DNA of 64,000 nt from Lachnospiraceae bacterium MA2020 (GTDB taxonomy: Bacteria > Bacillota > Clostridia > Lachnospirales > Lachnospiraceae). The notes under the pieces were generated by a model, which had not been told where the DNA came from, ran no database searches, and worked only from the letters and a program-made list of their open reading frames with translations. Below are positions 14,977-23,656 of this stretch, one piece after another (positions within the stretch are counted from its first letter, which is position 1; each line of letters starts with the position of its first letter). The stretch covers positions 124,001-188,000 of the forward strand of contig JQKK01000003.1 of assembly GCA_000746015.1 (NCBI GenBank), written 5' to 3'. Position numbers and translations under genes: made by a program.

Positions 14977-16161
14977 ATGTTTTGTATGAAATGTGGTGTT
15001 GAATTACCTGAAAATGCGCTATTTTGCTATAGATGTGGTCAAAAGGTAATACAGTTAAAAAACAATGATATAGATAAGCAAAAATCGGATTGTAATGCGA
15101 TTCAATATGATTATGAACTGCTTGAAAATAAGCTCATTGAATTTAGGAACAGTGTAAATGATTTCATGCACACAATGGATAAATCATTTTATTCAATGAC
15201 TCCGGATCAGGATGAAATGCTTACGGAAAAAAATAGAGTCAGATTCATTAGGGCACTCGAAATATGTAGATATCAATGGTATAAAAAAGAGATTGAAGAA
15301 AATTACCGTAGGATAGATGCTTTTATTTCAAGTGTCATGAAAAACTATGATGATTTTGGAATGGGATGTATTATCGTCGATAACGGAAAATGCTATGTCA
15401 GTAATTCCAGGTTAAAAGATACATTTACTAACAATGAATTTATGAGCATTAACGATATATATGATAATGCAGTTGCTGGTTTAAGGAGCTATGATTTTGA
15501 AGAAACATATAGAAAAGAAGCCATAGATGAATGGATATCGGGGTGGGGAGCAAAGTTTACTCTACCGATGTTTCGTTATAATCTTGTGTGGAGAGCATAT
15601 TATTTAACAAATCCATATATTGTTTTATTTAATAAGGTTTTTGACAGACTTATAGAAGAAGTGCAAAAGCATAATGTCGATTATGAAGAAATTGAAAAAA
15701 TGATAAGAAACAATTGCTTAAATGACTATGCTATAAACAATAAGGAAATATTGATAATTAATAAGAATTATGATGAGCCGCATCTCGAATTTAAAGTTAT
15801 TGATCCTAATCCTGTTACTAAGGGTAAAGCATGTGCAGCTGATGTTTTGAATAGAAATGTAAAGTATAGAAGAGGCTTTGGACGTTCTGAAGAATTCGCG
15901 GCCGGTGGAAATTATGTCTGTTTTTCTGTTAAAATCGTTGTTCCGCTAAAAAACTTTAATATTAGATATGAAATATTGGATAATACAGGAGAATTCTTGC
16001 CTGATTTAAGCTATAAGTCACATGTAGAGGTGTCGTGGGGAGAATGGCTTAGTTCTAATGAAATCATGATAAAATGCTCGAAAAATTCGGAACAAGGATG
16101 GTTTAAGATGAAATTGTATATCGTGGAAATGCCAAGTGTGTTTGGATATATTAATCTATAG
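14977..16161 (+). CDS. Zinc-ribbon protein of unknown function
   Basis: A 394-residue protein beginning with a complete zinc ribbon (FCMKCGVELPENALFCYRCGQ: Cys3, 6, 17, 20). A charged helical region follows (~40-130), then a ~180-residue region with many aromatic residues (DEWISGWGAKFTLPMFRYNLVWRAYYL) and a C-terminal beta-rich part (~265-394) that could be a ligand-binding sandwich. There are no membrane segments. I recognise no family after the ribbon. AGGAGGGG precedes the ATG. It ends the island's gene set and is followed by terminator copy 4. Confidence 0.7.
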   Translation: MFCMKCGVELPENALFCYRCGQKVIQLKNNDIDKQKSDCNAIQYDYELLENKLIEFRNSVNDFMHTMDKSFYSMTPDQDEMLTEKNRVRFIRALEICRYQWYKKEIEENYRRIDAFISSVMKNYDDFGMGCIIVDNGKCYVSNSRLKDTFTNNEFMSINDIYDNAVAGLRSYDFEETYRKEAIDEWISGWGAKFTLPMFRYNLVWRAYYLTNPYIVLFNKVFDRLIEEVQKHNVDYEEIEKMIRNNCLNDYAINNKEILIINKNYDEPHLEFKVIDPNPVTKGKACAADVLNRNVKYRRGFGRSEEFAAGGNYVCFSVKIVVPLKNFNIRYEILDNTGEFLPDLSYKSHVEVSWGEWLSSNEIMIKCSKNSEQGWFKMKLYIVEMPSVFGYINL

Positions 16162-16234
16162 TTCTGAGGTATTTCTGGTTGTAAATATACGCTTTTGTGA
16201 CTTTTCTTTATATTTGTGTAAGTAACGATTATAT

Positions 16235-16267
16235 GGCGGGGGCTAAAATCAGCTCCCGCTTTTTTGC
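16235..16267 (+). terminator. Terminator, copy 4 of repeated hairpin
   Basis: GGCGGGGGCT / AGCTCCCGCT-type stem around AAAATC followed by TTTTTT. It is slightly less perfect than copies 1 and 3. Confidence 0.85.
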
Positions 16268-16581
16268 TGCCACGAAACACCTGCAGCGAAATATTCCCAT
16301 ATTTCGGCTCATGGCATGCAAGTATTCTTGATTTAAATGGTAATAAGTAGTAATAAAAAGTAATAAATAGTAATAGAAAATTTAAATGGTAATAAATAGT
16401 AATAAGTGCCCACACTTACACTATATTTCTGTAATTAACTTGTTATAATATAATCACAAAACATCACAAAGCATCACAAATATAAGACAAAAAACAATGA
16501 TTTGAGCGGAGACGTAATGAACAAAAGAATACTTGGAAATGCTTTACTTTTACTGACAGCTTTTATCTGGGGAACGGCTTT
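16235..16581 (+). repeat. Direct repeat, 5' part of DMT unit, copy B
   Basis: It matches 9794-10107. The TAATA tract is expanded by ~50 bp (16338-16402) and the ATCACAAA tract reduced to three copies. This fills most of the 355-nt gene-free stretch 16162-16516. Confidence 0.9.
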
Positions 16582-16825
16582 AGTTCCCATAGTTTATTGC
16601 GGAATAGTATCCGGCGGAATCGGCTATACGCTTCAGCTGGTGGCGCAGAGGTACACAGATCCTACTATTGCATCACTTCTCATGAGCATGGAGTCGGTTT
16701 TTGCAGTAATAGCCGGAGTAATTATATTGCACGAGCAGATGACGGTGAGGGAATTATTTGGGTGCATCATAATGGCTGCAGCTATAGTTATGGTGCAGAT
16801 TCCTGTAAAGAGGGAAAAAGAATAG
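16517..16825 (+). pseudogene. DMT transporter, internally deleted second copy
   Basis: The same promoter, ribosome site and first codons as the gene at 10043, but the reading frame jumps from GTA to LVPIVYCG. In the intact gene the 7-mer CGGCTTT occurs at 10101 and again at 10701, exactly 600 bp apart; here one copy remains (16575-16581). The deletion is therefore in frame (200 codons) and leaves a 102-residue open frame with about four hydrophobic segments. The rest matches the parent at ~95% with the last few codons changed. Probably a remnant, but a translated small membrane protein cannot be excluded. Confidence 0.8.
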
Positions 16826-17003
16826 CTTAACAATGCACACGATAAAATACACTTAAATTGTAGACTATTTGTTGGCGGGAGGGGTAAGATTAGAATAGAT
16901 ATTATGTGGACTTGCAGGCGGTTATCGAAAGTTTATGCAGCTAAAGTCATTCTCTCGATGGCTGGGGCTGGAATTCAGGGAACGAAGGATACTTGAGGTG
17001 CCT

Positions 17004-17555
17004 ATGAAGAAAGATTTAGATCAGGATGAAGGTAATGTCAGAAAAATCAGCCTTAAAGAGCTTGCACAGGATGTTATCGGATTTCAGCCGGGCGAAGAAC
17101 TGACAGCACGGCAGAGACACAGGGTGCCGGATAATTATTTTACGGTACTTGATGCAGGCCGGGATTTCCTGCTTTGGAAGAAACGCTATGGGCAGGCAGT
17201 AAGGTATCTGCCAAAGAATATCAGTGCACTCCTGCTTGAGATGGAAAAACTCGTTCAGAAGATGAATATGATGGCAATAGAAGACGGCTATGATTACAGT
17301 GTGCATTGCAATGAGTGTTATTTTGCCATGACGCAGGTAGGTAATCTGTCTTCGCAGATCAGTCATCAGCTCAATATGTTTTTGAAAAATGAGAAGCAGC
17401 TGCCTGAACTTCTTCCCTCACAGAGCACAAGGGAGCTCAATAATTTCGTTTCGCAGCTAAAGAAGCTTTCAAGTGCGAATCAGATGCTCATGAAAAGTGC
17501 GAAGATCTTTGAGAGCCAGCTTGAGCATGAGTTTTACGAAGGGTTAAAGAAATAA
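17004..17555 (+). CDS. Hypothetical protein upstream of HD-GYP regulator
   Basis: A 183-residue, largely helical, soluble protein with no domain I recognise. The frame is open to 16935, but ATG 17004 has GAGG 5 nt upstream and is the likelier start. Helices at residues ~75-110 and ~125-180 may form a coiled coil or histidine-phosphotransfer-like bundle, though no clear phosphorylatable His motif is seen. It ends 19 nt before the HD-GYP regulator gene and probably shares its operon and pathway. Confidence 0.65.
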   Translation: MKKDLDQDEGNVRKISLKELAQDVIGFQPGEELTARQRHRVPDNYFTVLDAGRDFLLWKKRYGQAVRYLPKNISALLLEMEKLVQKMNMMAIEDGYDYSVHCNECYFAMTQVGNLSSQISHQLNMFLKNEKQLPELLPSQSTRELNNFVSQLKKLSSANQMLMKSAKIFESQLEHEFYEGLKK

Positions 17556-17574
17556 TACGCCGGAGGTGCGTTTT

Positions 17575-18585
17575 ATGAGGTGGGTAGTTGTAGTTGATGA
17601 TGAAGAATACAACCGTAAGATGGTCAGTCGATTTTTGGGGAAAAAAGATTTTATGGTGACGGCATTGGAATCGGGGGAGGAGCTCTTAGATTATGTCGTT
17701 GAAAAAGGAAATCGTCCTGACCTTATCTTACTGGATATTCTTATGCCGTCGATGGACGGATTTGAAGTTCTTAAGCGTCTGAAGGTAGAAATACCATCAT
17801 CAGAGGCAATTCCGGTAATCTTTTTGACCGGAGAAGTGGATGAAGAAGCAGAGATGAAAGGTTTGCGGCTGGGTGCTGAGGATTTTATCCGTAAGCCAAT
17901 TTATCCGGATGTTCTTATTCACAGAGTGTCTCATATTATAGAGCTGGATCATGTACATAAATCCCTTGAACAGGAAATTGAATATAGGGCTGCAGAGTGT
18001 GAAAATCTGGCAAAACACGTAGTTGTGGCGCTTGCGGAAGCAATCGATGCCAAGGATAAATACACCAACGGTCATTCAGACAGAGTCGCAAAGTATTCTC
18101 AGGAGATAGCAAAGCGTTATGGCTATACTGAGCAGCAACAGGACGATATATATATGATGGGGCTTTTGCATGACGTTGGAAAAATCGGTGTGCCGGATGC
18201 GGTGATAAATAAGCCGGGAAGGCTGACGGATGAGGAATTTGCGGCAATCAAAGTGCATCCTATCATCGGAGATAAGATTTTGAGAAGTGTAAAAGAAATG
18301 CCGAAGCTGGCTATTGGCGCAAGATGGCATCATGAACGCTATGACGGCAGCGGCTATCCGGATGGTCAGAAGGGCGAGAAAATATTGGAAGAGGCGCGCA
18401 TCATCGCCGTGGCAGACGCCTATGATGCCATGACCAGTCACCGAAGTTATCGTGATATCTTGTCACAGGATATTGTGAGAAGTGAGATTGAAAAGGGGAA
18501 GGGAACTCAGTTCGATCCGGTCTTTGCGGACATCATGCTGCAAATGATCGACGAAGATAAGGAATACTTGATGCATGAAGAATGA
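17575..18585 (+). CDS. Response regulator with HD-GYP c-di-GMP phosphodiesterase domain
   Basis: A 336-residue protein. The REC domain (~1-125) has the acidic pair VVDDEE and phospho-acceptor LLDILMP. A short helical linker leads to an HD-GYP domain (~150-330) with HSDRVAKYS, HDVGKIG, HPIIGDKIL and HHERYDGSGYP all intact, so it should hydrolyse c-di-GMP under control of phosphorylation. ATG 17575 is chosen, with GGAGG 8 nt upstream. The next gene, a hybrid kinase, overlaps its 3' end by 11 nt and is the obvious phosphodonor candidate. Confidence 0.93.
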   Translation: MRWVVVVDDEEYNRKMVSRFLGKKDFMVTALESGEELLDYVVEKGNRPDLILLDILMPSMDGFEVLKRLKVEIPSSEAIPVIFLTGEVDEEAEMKGLRLGAEDFIRKPIYPDVLIHRVSHIIELDHVHKSLEQEIEYRAAECENLAKHVVVALAEAIDAKDKYTNGHSDRVAKYSQEIAKRYGYTEQQQDDIYMMGLLHDVGKIGVPDAVINKPGRLTDEEFAAIKVHPIIGDKILRSVKEMPKLAIGARWHHERYDGSGYPDGQKGEKILEEARIIAVADAYDAMTSHRSYRDILSQDIVRSEIEKGKGTQFDPVFADIMLQMIDEDKEYLMHEE

Positions 18586-21268
18586 GATTGGTTCAAATAA
18601 TAACAAGATCATATCAACGGCAATCGTGGGATGTATTATTGTTGCTGTTATATTGACAATTGGAACTTTGGCACTTGGCAATATAGCGGAACGGGATACA
18701 CAGAGCGCGGTGCACAATGTAAGTAATCTGTATTTGAGTGAGCTGGCAGGTCGGCGCGAGCAGGTAGTTTCTGCAATTTTAAATGATTATATACATGATC
18801 TCGATACAGCGCTTGGGATGATCGATAAGGATGATCTCAGCAGTATTGAAAAACTCAAGATATATCAGCTTCGTATGAAGCAGCTGTATGAGCTGGATAA
18901 ATTTGCATTTATCGATAGCGAGGGGCTTATATATACCTCTCGTGGTACGCGTTCCGATATTGACCAGTATCATTTTGATCATATGAATATTACAGAACCG
19001 GTGATAACCATCAAAAACCTTCATAGTAACGAGAAGAAGGTTGTTATTGCGGTTCCGGCGGATAACCTGCAGATTGAAGGCAGGACGCTTGTGGTCTGTT
19101 TTATGGAAATTGATATGGATACTATGCTTCGCAATGTGTCGCTTCAATCCAACAACAGCACTACCTTTTGTAATATCTATACCAGGTCTGGTGTTGCACT
19201 GACAAACATGGTGCTCGGAGGTCTGGCAAGTGAGAACAATCTGCTGTCAGCTATGAAAAATGCGAAATATGATCAGAGTTATTCATACGAAAAACTGGAG
19301 CAGGATTTCGCTTCAGGCGTCGGTGGTGTGGTGTCATTTAATTATAATGATATCAGCGAAACACTTTATTATGTGCCTGTACGCGGCACTGACTGGATGC
19401 TGACCTATCTGATAAGGGAAAGCGTGATAGGGGAGCAGATCAATTCTATTTCACACTCGATAATTGTGAGAAGCCTTGCTCAGTCGATACTTACAGCTAT
19501 CGTTCTGGTAGGTATGTTTGTGCTGATCTTTATGCAGCAGAGACGGACGGCAGCGGCAGAGCTTGAAATGGAAGTCGCCGAGACGGAGAATCGTCTGAAA
19601 CAGCAGGAATTGGAAGAGCAGCTTGCACTGCAGGAAGAGCTTTCAGATGCACTGAGGGCTGCGGAGGCTGCAAATCGGGCCAAGAGCGGCTTTGTTTCTA
19701 ATATGTCTCATGAAATCCGTACACCGATTACGGCAATTTTAGGCATGAATGAAATGATCCTCCGGGAAAGCACAGATGAAAACATTCTTTCATATGCTGA
19801 GAATATAAACACAGCAGGCATGAGCTTGCTTGGAATCATTAGTGATATCCTCGATTTTTCAAAAATTGAAGCAGGACGTATTGAGCTTGTAGAAGACGAT
19901 TATTCTTTAAGGGGCTTATTGAATGATCTATACAATTTGATGCAGTTTAGGGCAGAAGCTAAGGGAATACAGCTTAGAATTGAGGCGGATGCGGATCTGC
20001 CGCAATGTCTTCGCGGAGATGTGCTTCGTGTAAAGCAGATTATTGCAAATCTTTTGAGCAATGGCGTGAAGTATACGGATAAAGGCAGCGTTACGCTGAA
20101 GGTAACATGTGAAGAAAGAGATCCTGAGCATGTCAGAGTAAAGATCGCTGTAGCAGTAGTGGATACTGGAATCGGCATCAAAAATGAAGAGATGGAAAAA
20201 CTTTTTACACCGTTTGACAGACTGGATTTTTCTCGCAATAGAAGTATTGAAGGCACAGGATTGGGACTTTCGATATCCAAGCAATTGCTTGAGGTCATGG
20301 ATTCAGAGCTTCATGTATCGAGTGAGTATGGTAAAGGTTCAAGGTTTTTCTTCAGCCTCTGGCAGGGTGTGTCTGATGATACGGCATTGGGAGAATATGA
20401 ACCGCAGTCAAAGTGCAGTGCCACGGCACACGATCGACGAAATAGCGATATATTTATCGCGCCGGGAAAACGCATTCTTGTAGTAGACGATATGCCGATG
20501 AATATACAGGTGATCACAGGACTTTTGAAGCGTACGCAGATGATCATTGATTCGGCTAATAACGGTAATGAGTGCATAGAAAAGTTTGGAAAGGCGGAGT
20601 ATGACCTGGTGCTGATGGACTATCGTATGCCGGGCATGGATGGAGTTGAAACGCTGCATAAGCTGCATGAGCTGTATCCGGATAAGGCATCTCGAGTGCC
20701 GATCGTAGCACTGACAGCCAGCGCGATATTAGGAGACAGGGAGAAGCTTTTAGCTGAAGGATTTACAGACTACCTGTCGAAGCCGGTAAATATCACGAAT
20801 ATGGAAAATGTCATCCGAAAGTATGTTGAATCGGATGGCAGTGAAGTGCCGGAAAACGCTGTGGAAGTGGATTCAATATCGGATGATCCTGATGATGTGC
20901 TGGAGCGTGTACGGGAAATCAGAGGACTTGATTGCGATAGAGGCCTGGAATATTGCGGTGACGCGGAGGATTATCTCTTTGCGTTGCAGACCTTTAGTGA
21001 GTCTGTGGAGGAAAAGGCATTCAGATTGGAGGAGACGCTTCATGATGGTAAGATCGAAGACTTGATATTTCTTGTGCATTCATTAAAGAGCATGTCAAAA
21101 TCAATTGGCGCGATAGGACTTAGTGAGAGGGCAAAGGACCTTGAGCAGATCGCCAGATCCGGGAATATTGATGGGGTTCGCGAAGAAGTGCCGAAATTTG
21201 TTAAGGTGTATAGGAGCCTCGGAGAGGACATCCTGTCACATGCCGGCCCGTACCTTGACAGATTCTGA
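18575..21268 (+). CDS. Hybrid sensor histidine kinase (sensor, HisKA, HATPase, REC, Hpt)
   Basis: An 897-residue membrane kinase. Order: membrane helix ~15-38; extracytoplasmic sensor region ~40-300 of the Cache type; second helix ~300-322; coiled coil ~325-370; HisKA with SNMSHEIRTPI; HATPase with ILLSN-like IANLLSNGVKYTDKG, DTGIGI and GTGLGLSI; a receiver with LMDYRMPGMDG; and a C-terminal Hpt domain with LVHSLKSMSKSIGA. All phospho-relay residues look present. The relay may end on the HD-GYP regulator encoded just upstream. The ligand is unknown. Confidence 0.93.
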   Translation: MKNEIGSNNNKIISTAIVGCIIVAVILTIGTLALGNIAERDTQSAVHNVSNLYLSELAGRREQVVSAILNDYIHDLDTALGMIDKDDLSSIEKLKIYQLRMKQLYELDKFAFIDSEGLIYTSRGTRSDIDQYHFDHMNITEPVITIKNLHSNEKKVVIAVPADNLQIEGRTLVVCFMEIDMDTMLRNVSLQSNNSTTFCNIYTRSGVALTNMVLGGLASENNLLSAMKNAKYDQSYSYEKLEQDFASGVGGVVSFNYNDISETLYYVPVRGTDWMLTYLIRESVIGEQINSISHSIIVRSLAQSILTAIVLVGMFVLIFMQQRRTAAAELEMEVAETENRLKQQELEEQLALQEELSDALRAAEAANRAKSGFVSNMSHEIRTPITAILGMNEMILRESTDENILSYAENINTAGMSLLGIISDILDFSKIEAGRIELVEDDYSLRGLLNDLYNLMQFRAEAKGIQLRIEADADLPQCLRGDVLRVKQIIANLLSNGVKYTDKGSVTLKVTCEERDPEHVRVKIAVAVVDTGIGIKNEEMEKLFTPFDRLDFSRNRSIEGTGLGLSISKQLLEVMDSELHVSSEYGKGSRFFFSLWQGVSDDTALGEYEPQSKCSATAHDRRNSDIFIAPGKRILVVDDMPMNIQVITGLLKRTQMIIDSANNGNECIEKFGKAEYDLVLMDYRMPGMDGVETLHKLHELYPDKASRVPIVALTASAILGDREKLLAEGFTDYLSKPVNITNMENVIRKYVESDGSEVPENAVEVDSISDDPDDVLERVREIRGLDCDRGLEYCGDAEDYLFALQTFSESVEEKAFRLEETLHDGKIEDLIFLVHSLKSMSKSIGAIGLSERAKDLEQIARSGNIDGVREEVPKFVKVYRSLGEDILSHAGPYLDRF

Positions 21269-21314
21269 TAGTAAGGGGTAAAATCTTCTTTTAACGTAAT
21301 GACGGAGGTTAATA

Positions 21315-21746
21315 ATGGAGATTAAGCCATACTTCAGAAAAGTTAATTACTACGAGACAGACAGGATGGGAATTGTGCATCATTCAAACTATATCAGATG
21401 GTTTGAAGAGGCACGCGATGACTTCATGAGGCAGCTTGGAGTGCCTTACAGTAAGCTTGAGGAGAGAGGGATAATCATCCCTGTACTTACAGTTTCCGCA
21501 ACTTACCGTAAGCATCTGACTTATGAAGATGATGTGAAGATACAGCTTCATTGCAAGAAGTTTACCGGTGTTAAATCGTACTTCGAATATGAAGTGTTTG
21601 ATATGGAAGGAAATCTTTGCGTGACAGGTGAGAGCTCGCACTGTATAGTAAATAAAGAGCTGAAACCTTTCAGGTTTAAAAAAGAATTTCCTGATATATA
21701 TGAGATTTTTGCTGAGGCAGCAGAGGAAGGACCAAAGCACTGGTGA
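21315..21746 (+). CDS. Acyl-CoA thioesterase, 4HBT/YbgC type
   Basis: A 143-residue hotdog-fold protein with the family start (VNYYETDRMGIVHHSNYIRWFEEAR) including the catalytic Asp. It hydrolyses acyl-CoA thioesters. Its stop overlaps the start of the next gene (GTGA). Substrate is not predictable; length and motif are typical. Confidence 0.9.
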   Translation: MEIKPYFRKVNYYETDRMGIVHHSNYIRWFEEARDDFMRQLGVPYSKLEERGIIIPVLTVSATYRKHLTYEDDVKIQLHCKKFTGVKSYFEYEVFDMEGNLCVTGESSHCIVNKELKPFRFKKEFPDIYEIFAEAAEEGPKHW

Positions 21747-22978
21747 AGAAAGTTATAATAATCGGTGGCGGAGCAGCGGGCATGATGTGTGCCTGCCATG
21801 CGGCAAAAAATGGTGCGCGCGTTGAGCTTTTTGAGAAAAATGAAAAGCTTGGTAAGAAGATTTTTATCACGGGAAAGGGCAGAGGAAATCTGACAAATGC
21901 GTCAGATATAGATGTAGTTTTTAACAGCATCTGCTCCAATCCTAAGTTTATGTATTCATCGCTTTACAGTTTTACAAATGATGATGCACTTAAGTTTTTT
22001 AATGATATAGGTCTTGGTACAAAGGTTGAGCGTGGAAACCGTGTATTTCCAAAGAGCGATCATGCTTATGAGATCACAGATGTATTGACTCGAGAGATGA
22101 AACGTCTTCAGGTAAAAATAAGGCTCTATACAAAGGTAGAGAGTCTTATAATTGTGAAGGACGCTTGTGAGGGCGTAGTTACAGCTGATGGCGAGAGACA
22201 TATGGCAGATGCAGTAGTTGTGGCTACGGGTGGTTTTTCGTATCAGTCGACCGGCTCTACAGGTGACGGATATAAGTTTGCAGAAAGTGCCGGCATGAAT
22301 GTTACGGACATTTCACCTTCGCTTGTACCATTTAATTGTAAAGAAAAGTTTGTTACAGAGATGCAGGGGCTTTCACTTAAAAACACCGGACTTGAGCTAA
22401 AACACGGCAAAAAGGTATTGTACAGTGATTTTGGTGAGATGCTGTTCACTCATTTCGGTGTGAGCGGACCTATGATCCTTTCTGCATCTGCAAGAGTTGC
22501 GAGAAAATTTTTTGGTAAAGAGCTCAGACTTGTGCTGGACTTAAAGCCTGCGCTTAGCGAAGAACAGCTTGATGCCAGGATTATCAGAGAGTTTGAAGAA
22601 AATAATAAAAAAGAGTTCAAGAATTCTTTAAGCAAGATGTTTCCGTCAAAAATGATCCCTGTGATCATTGAAAGATCTGGAATCGATGCAAATAAGCGAT
22701 GCAATGTAATATCTCATGAGGAGAGAAAGCGTCTTGTGGAGCTTATCAAGAATTTTGATATGACAGTTACAGGCCTTAGGGATTATAATGAGGCAATCGT
22801 CACAAAGGGCGGGGTCAGCGTAAAGGATATCAATCCTGCTACGATGGAGTCAAAGACCTGCAAAAATCTTTACTTTGCAGGTGAAACGTTAGATATTGAC
22901 TGTCTTACAGGCGGTTTTAATCTTCAGGTGGCATGGAGCACAGGAGTTGCGGCTGCAAGAGCAATAACAGAGGAGTGA
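21743..22978 (+). CDS. FAD-dependent oxidoreductase, HI0933/BaiN-like
   Basis: A 411-residue flavoprotein starting at GTG 21743. The Rossmann motif GGGAAGMMCACHAAKNGARVELFEKN is at the N-terminus, followed by KKIFITGKGRGNLTN, and the C-terminal FAD motif (NLYFAGETLDIDCLTGGFNLQVAWSTG) is intact. The family is abundant in gut Firmicutes; its reaction is unproven for most members, although BaiN has been linked to bile-acid reduction. It lies upstream of cmk with 8 nt between. Confidence 0.88.
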   Translation: MKKVIIIGGGAAGMMCACHAAKNGARVELFEKNEKLGKKIFITGKGRGNLTNASDIDVVFNSICSNPKFMYSSLYSFTNDDALKFFNDIGLGTKVERGNRVFPKSDHAYEITDVLTREMKRLQVKIRLYTKVESLIIVKDACEGVVTADGERHMADAVVVATGGFSYQSTGSTGDGYKFAESAGMNVTDISPSLVPFNCKEKFVTEMQGLSLKNTGLELKHGKKVLYSDFGEMLFTHFGVSGPMILSASARVARKFFGKELRLVLDLKPALSEEQLDARIIREFEENNKKEFKNSLSKMFPSKMIPVIIERSGIDANKRCNVISHEERKRLVELIKNFDMTVTGLRDYNEAIVTKGGVSVKDINPATMESKTCKNLYFAGETLDIDCLTGGFNLQVAWSTGVAAARAITEE

Positions 22979-22986
22979 AAAAGAAA

Positions 22987-23643
22987 ATGAGCTACAATAT
23001 AGCAATTGACGGACCTGCAGGAGCAGGCAAGAGCACAATAGCAAAGAAGGTTGCAAAAGATAAAGGTTTCATATATGTAGATACAGGAGCTATGTACAGA
23101 GCTATGGCTCTTTTTATGCTCGAAAAAAAAATCGATTTAAATGATGAAAAAGCTATTGCGGAAATGTGCAAATCAGCCGATATATCTATAAAGTATGAAG
23201 ATGGGGTTCAGTGTGTATATCTCAATGGTGTGAATGTCAATGACAAAATACGTACTCCTGAAGTATCGGCAGCAGCATCAAAGACATCTGTGGTTGCAGA
23301 AGTAAGACAGAAGCTTGTTGAGCTGCAGCAGGAGCTTGCCGCTCATGAGAGCGTGGTAATGGATGGACGTGATATCTGCACCAAAGTTCTTCCAAATGCT
23401 GATGTAAAGGTATTCCTTACAGCCTCTGTTGAGGTTAGGGCCGAGAGACGTTATAAGGAGCTCATTGAAAAGGGAATGGAATGTGATCTTGAGGAAATCA
23501 AAAAAGATATTGCAGAGAGAGATCACAGAGATATGACAAGAGCAGAGTCTCCGCTTGTTCAGGCTAAGGATGCTGAGCTCGTTGATTCATCAAGCATGAC
23601 TATCGATGAGGTTGTAGAAAAGATAAAATCTCTTTGCAAGTGA
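22987..23643 (+). CDS. cmk: Cytidylate kinase
   Basis: A 218-residue (d)CMP kinase with the P-loop GPAGAGKST at residues ~9-17, VDTGAMYRA, and DGRDICTKVLPNADVKVFLTA. It phosphorylates CMP/dCMP to the diphosphates. The frame is open from 22933, but that would overlap the previous gene; ATG 22987 matches the family start. It is followed by ispH and rpsA, a standard Firmicute order. Confidence 0.96.
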   Translation: MSYNIAIDGPAGAGKSTIAKKVAKDKGFIYVDTGAMYRAMALFMLEKKIDLNDEKAIAEMCKSADISIKYEDGVQCVYLNGVNVNDKIRTPEVSAAASKTSVVAEVRQKLVELQQELAAHESVVMDGRDICTKVLPNADVKVFLTASVEVRAERRYKELIEKGMECDLEEIKKDIAERDHRDMTRAESPLVQAKDAELVDSSSMTIDEVVEKIKSLCK

Positions 23644-23656
23644 CCAGGAGGAAGTT

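Larger units (their letters stand above)
9794..16825 (+). mobile_element. Accessory island bracketed by a duplicated DMT-transporter unit
   Basis: The unit terminator + solo hairpin arm + AT-rich repeats + promoter + DMT gene occurs at 9794-10951 and again, shortened, at 16235-16825. Between them lies a set of accessory genes (toxin-antitoxin pair, XRE regulator, small cysteine-rich proteins, zinc-ribbon protein), all more AT-rich than the flanks. No integrase or transposase is present. The arrangement fits insertion by homologous recombination or tandem duplication followed by divergence; the two copies differ at about 11 of the last 244 bp. Boundaries are those of the duplicated unit, not proven insertion points. 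Confidence 0.6.

Noticed and set aside
9794-16825. Prophage or transposon-borne island
   Set aside because: No integrase, transposase, portal, terminase or relaxase gene was found. Only the duplicated DMT unit and hairpin repeats mark the borders.
22933-22986. Longer N-terminus for cytidylate kinase
   Set aside because: It would overlap the flavoprotein gene by 46 nt and adds residues absent from the family; ATG 22987 matches the usual start.
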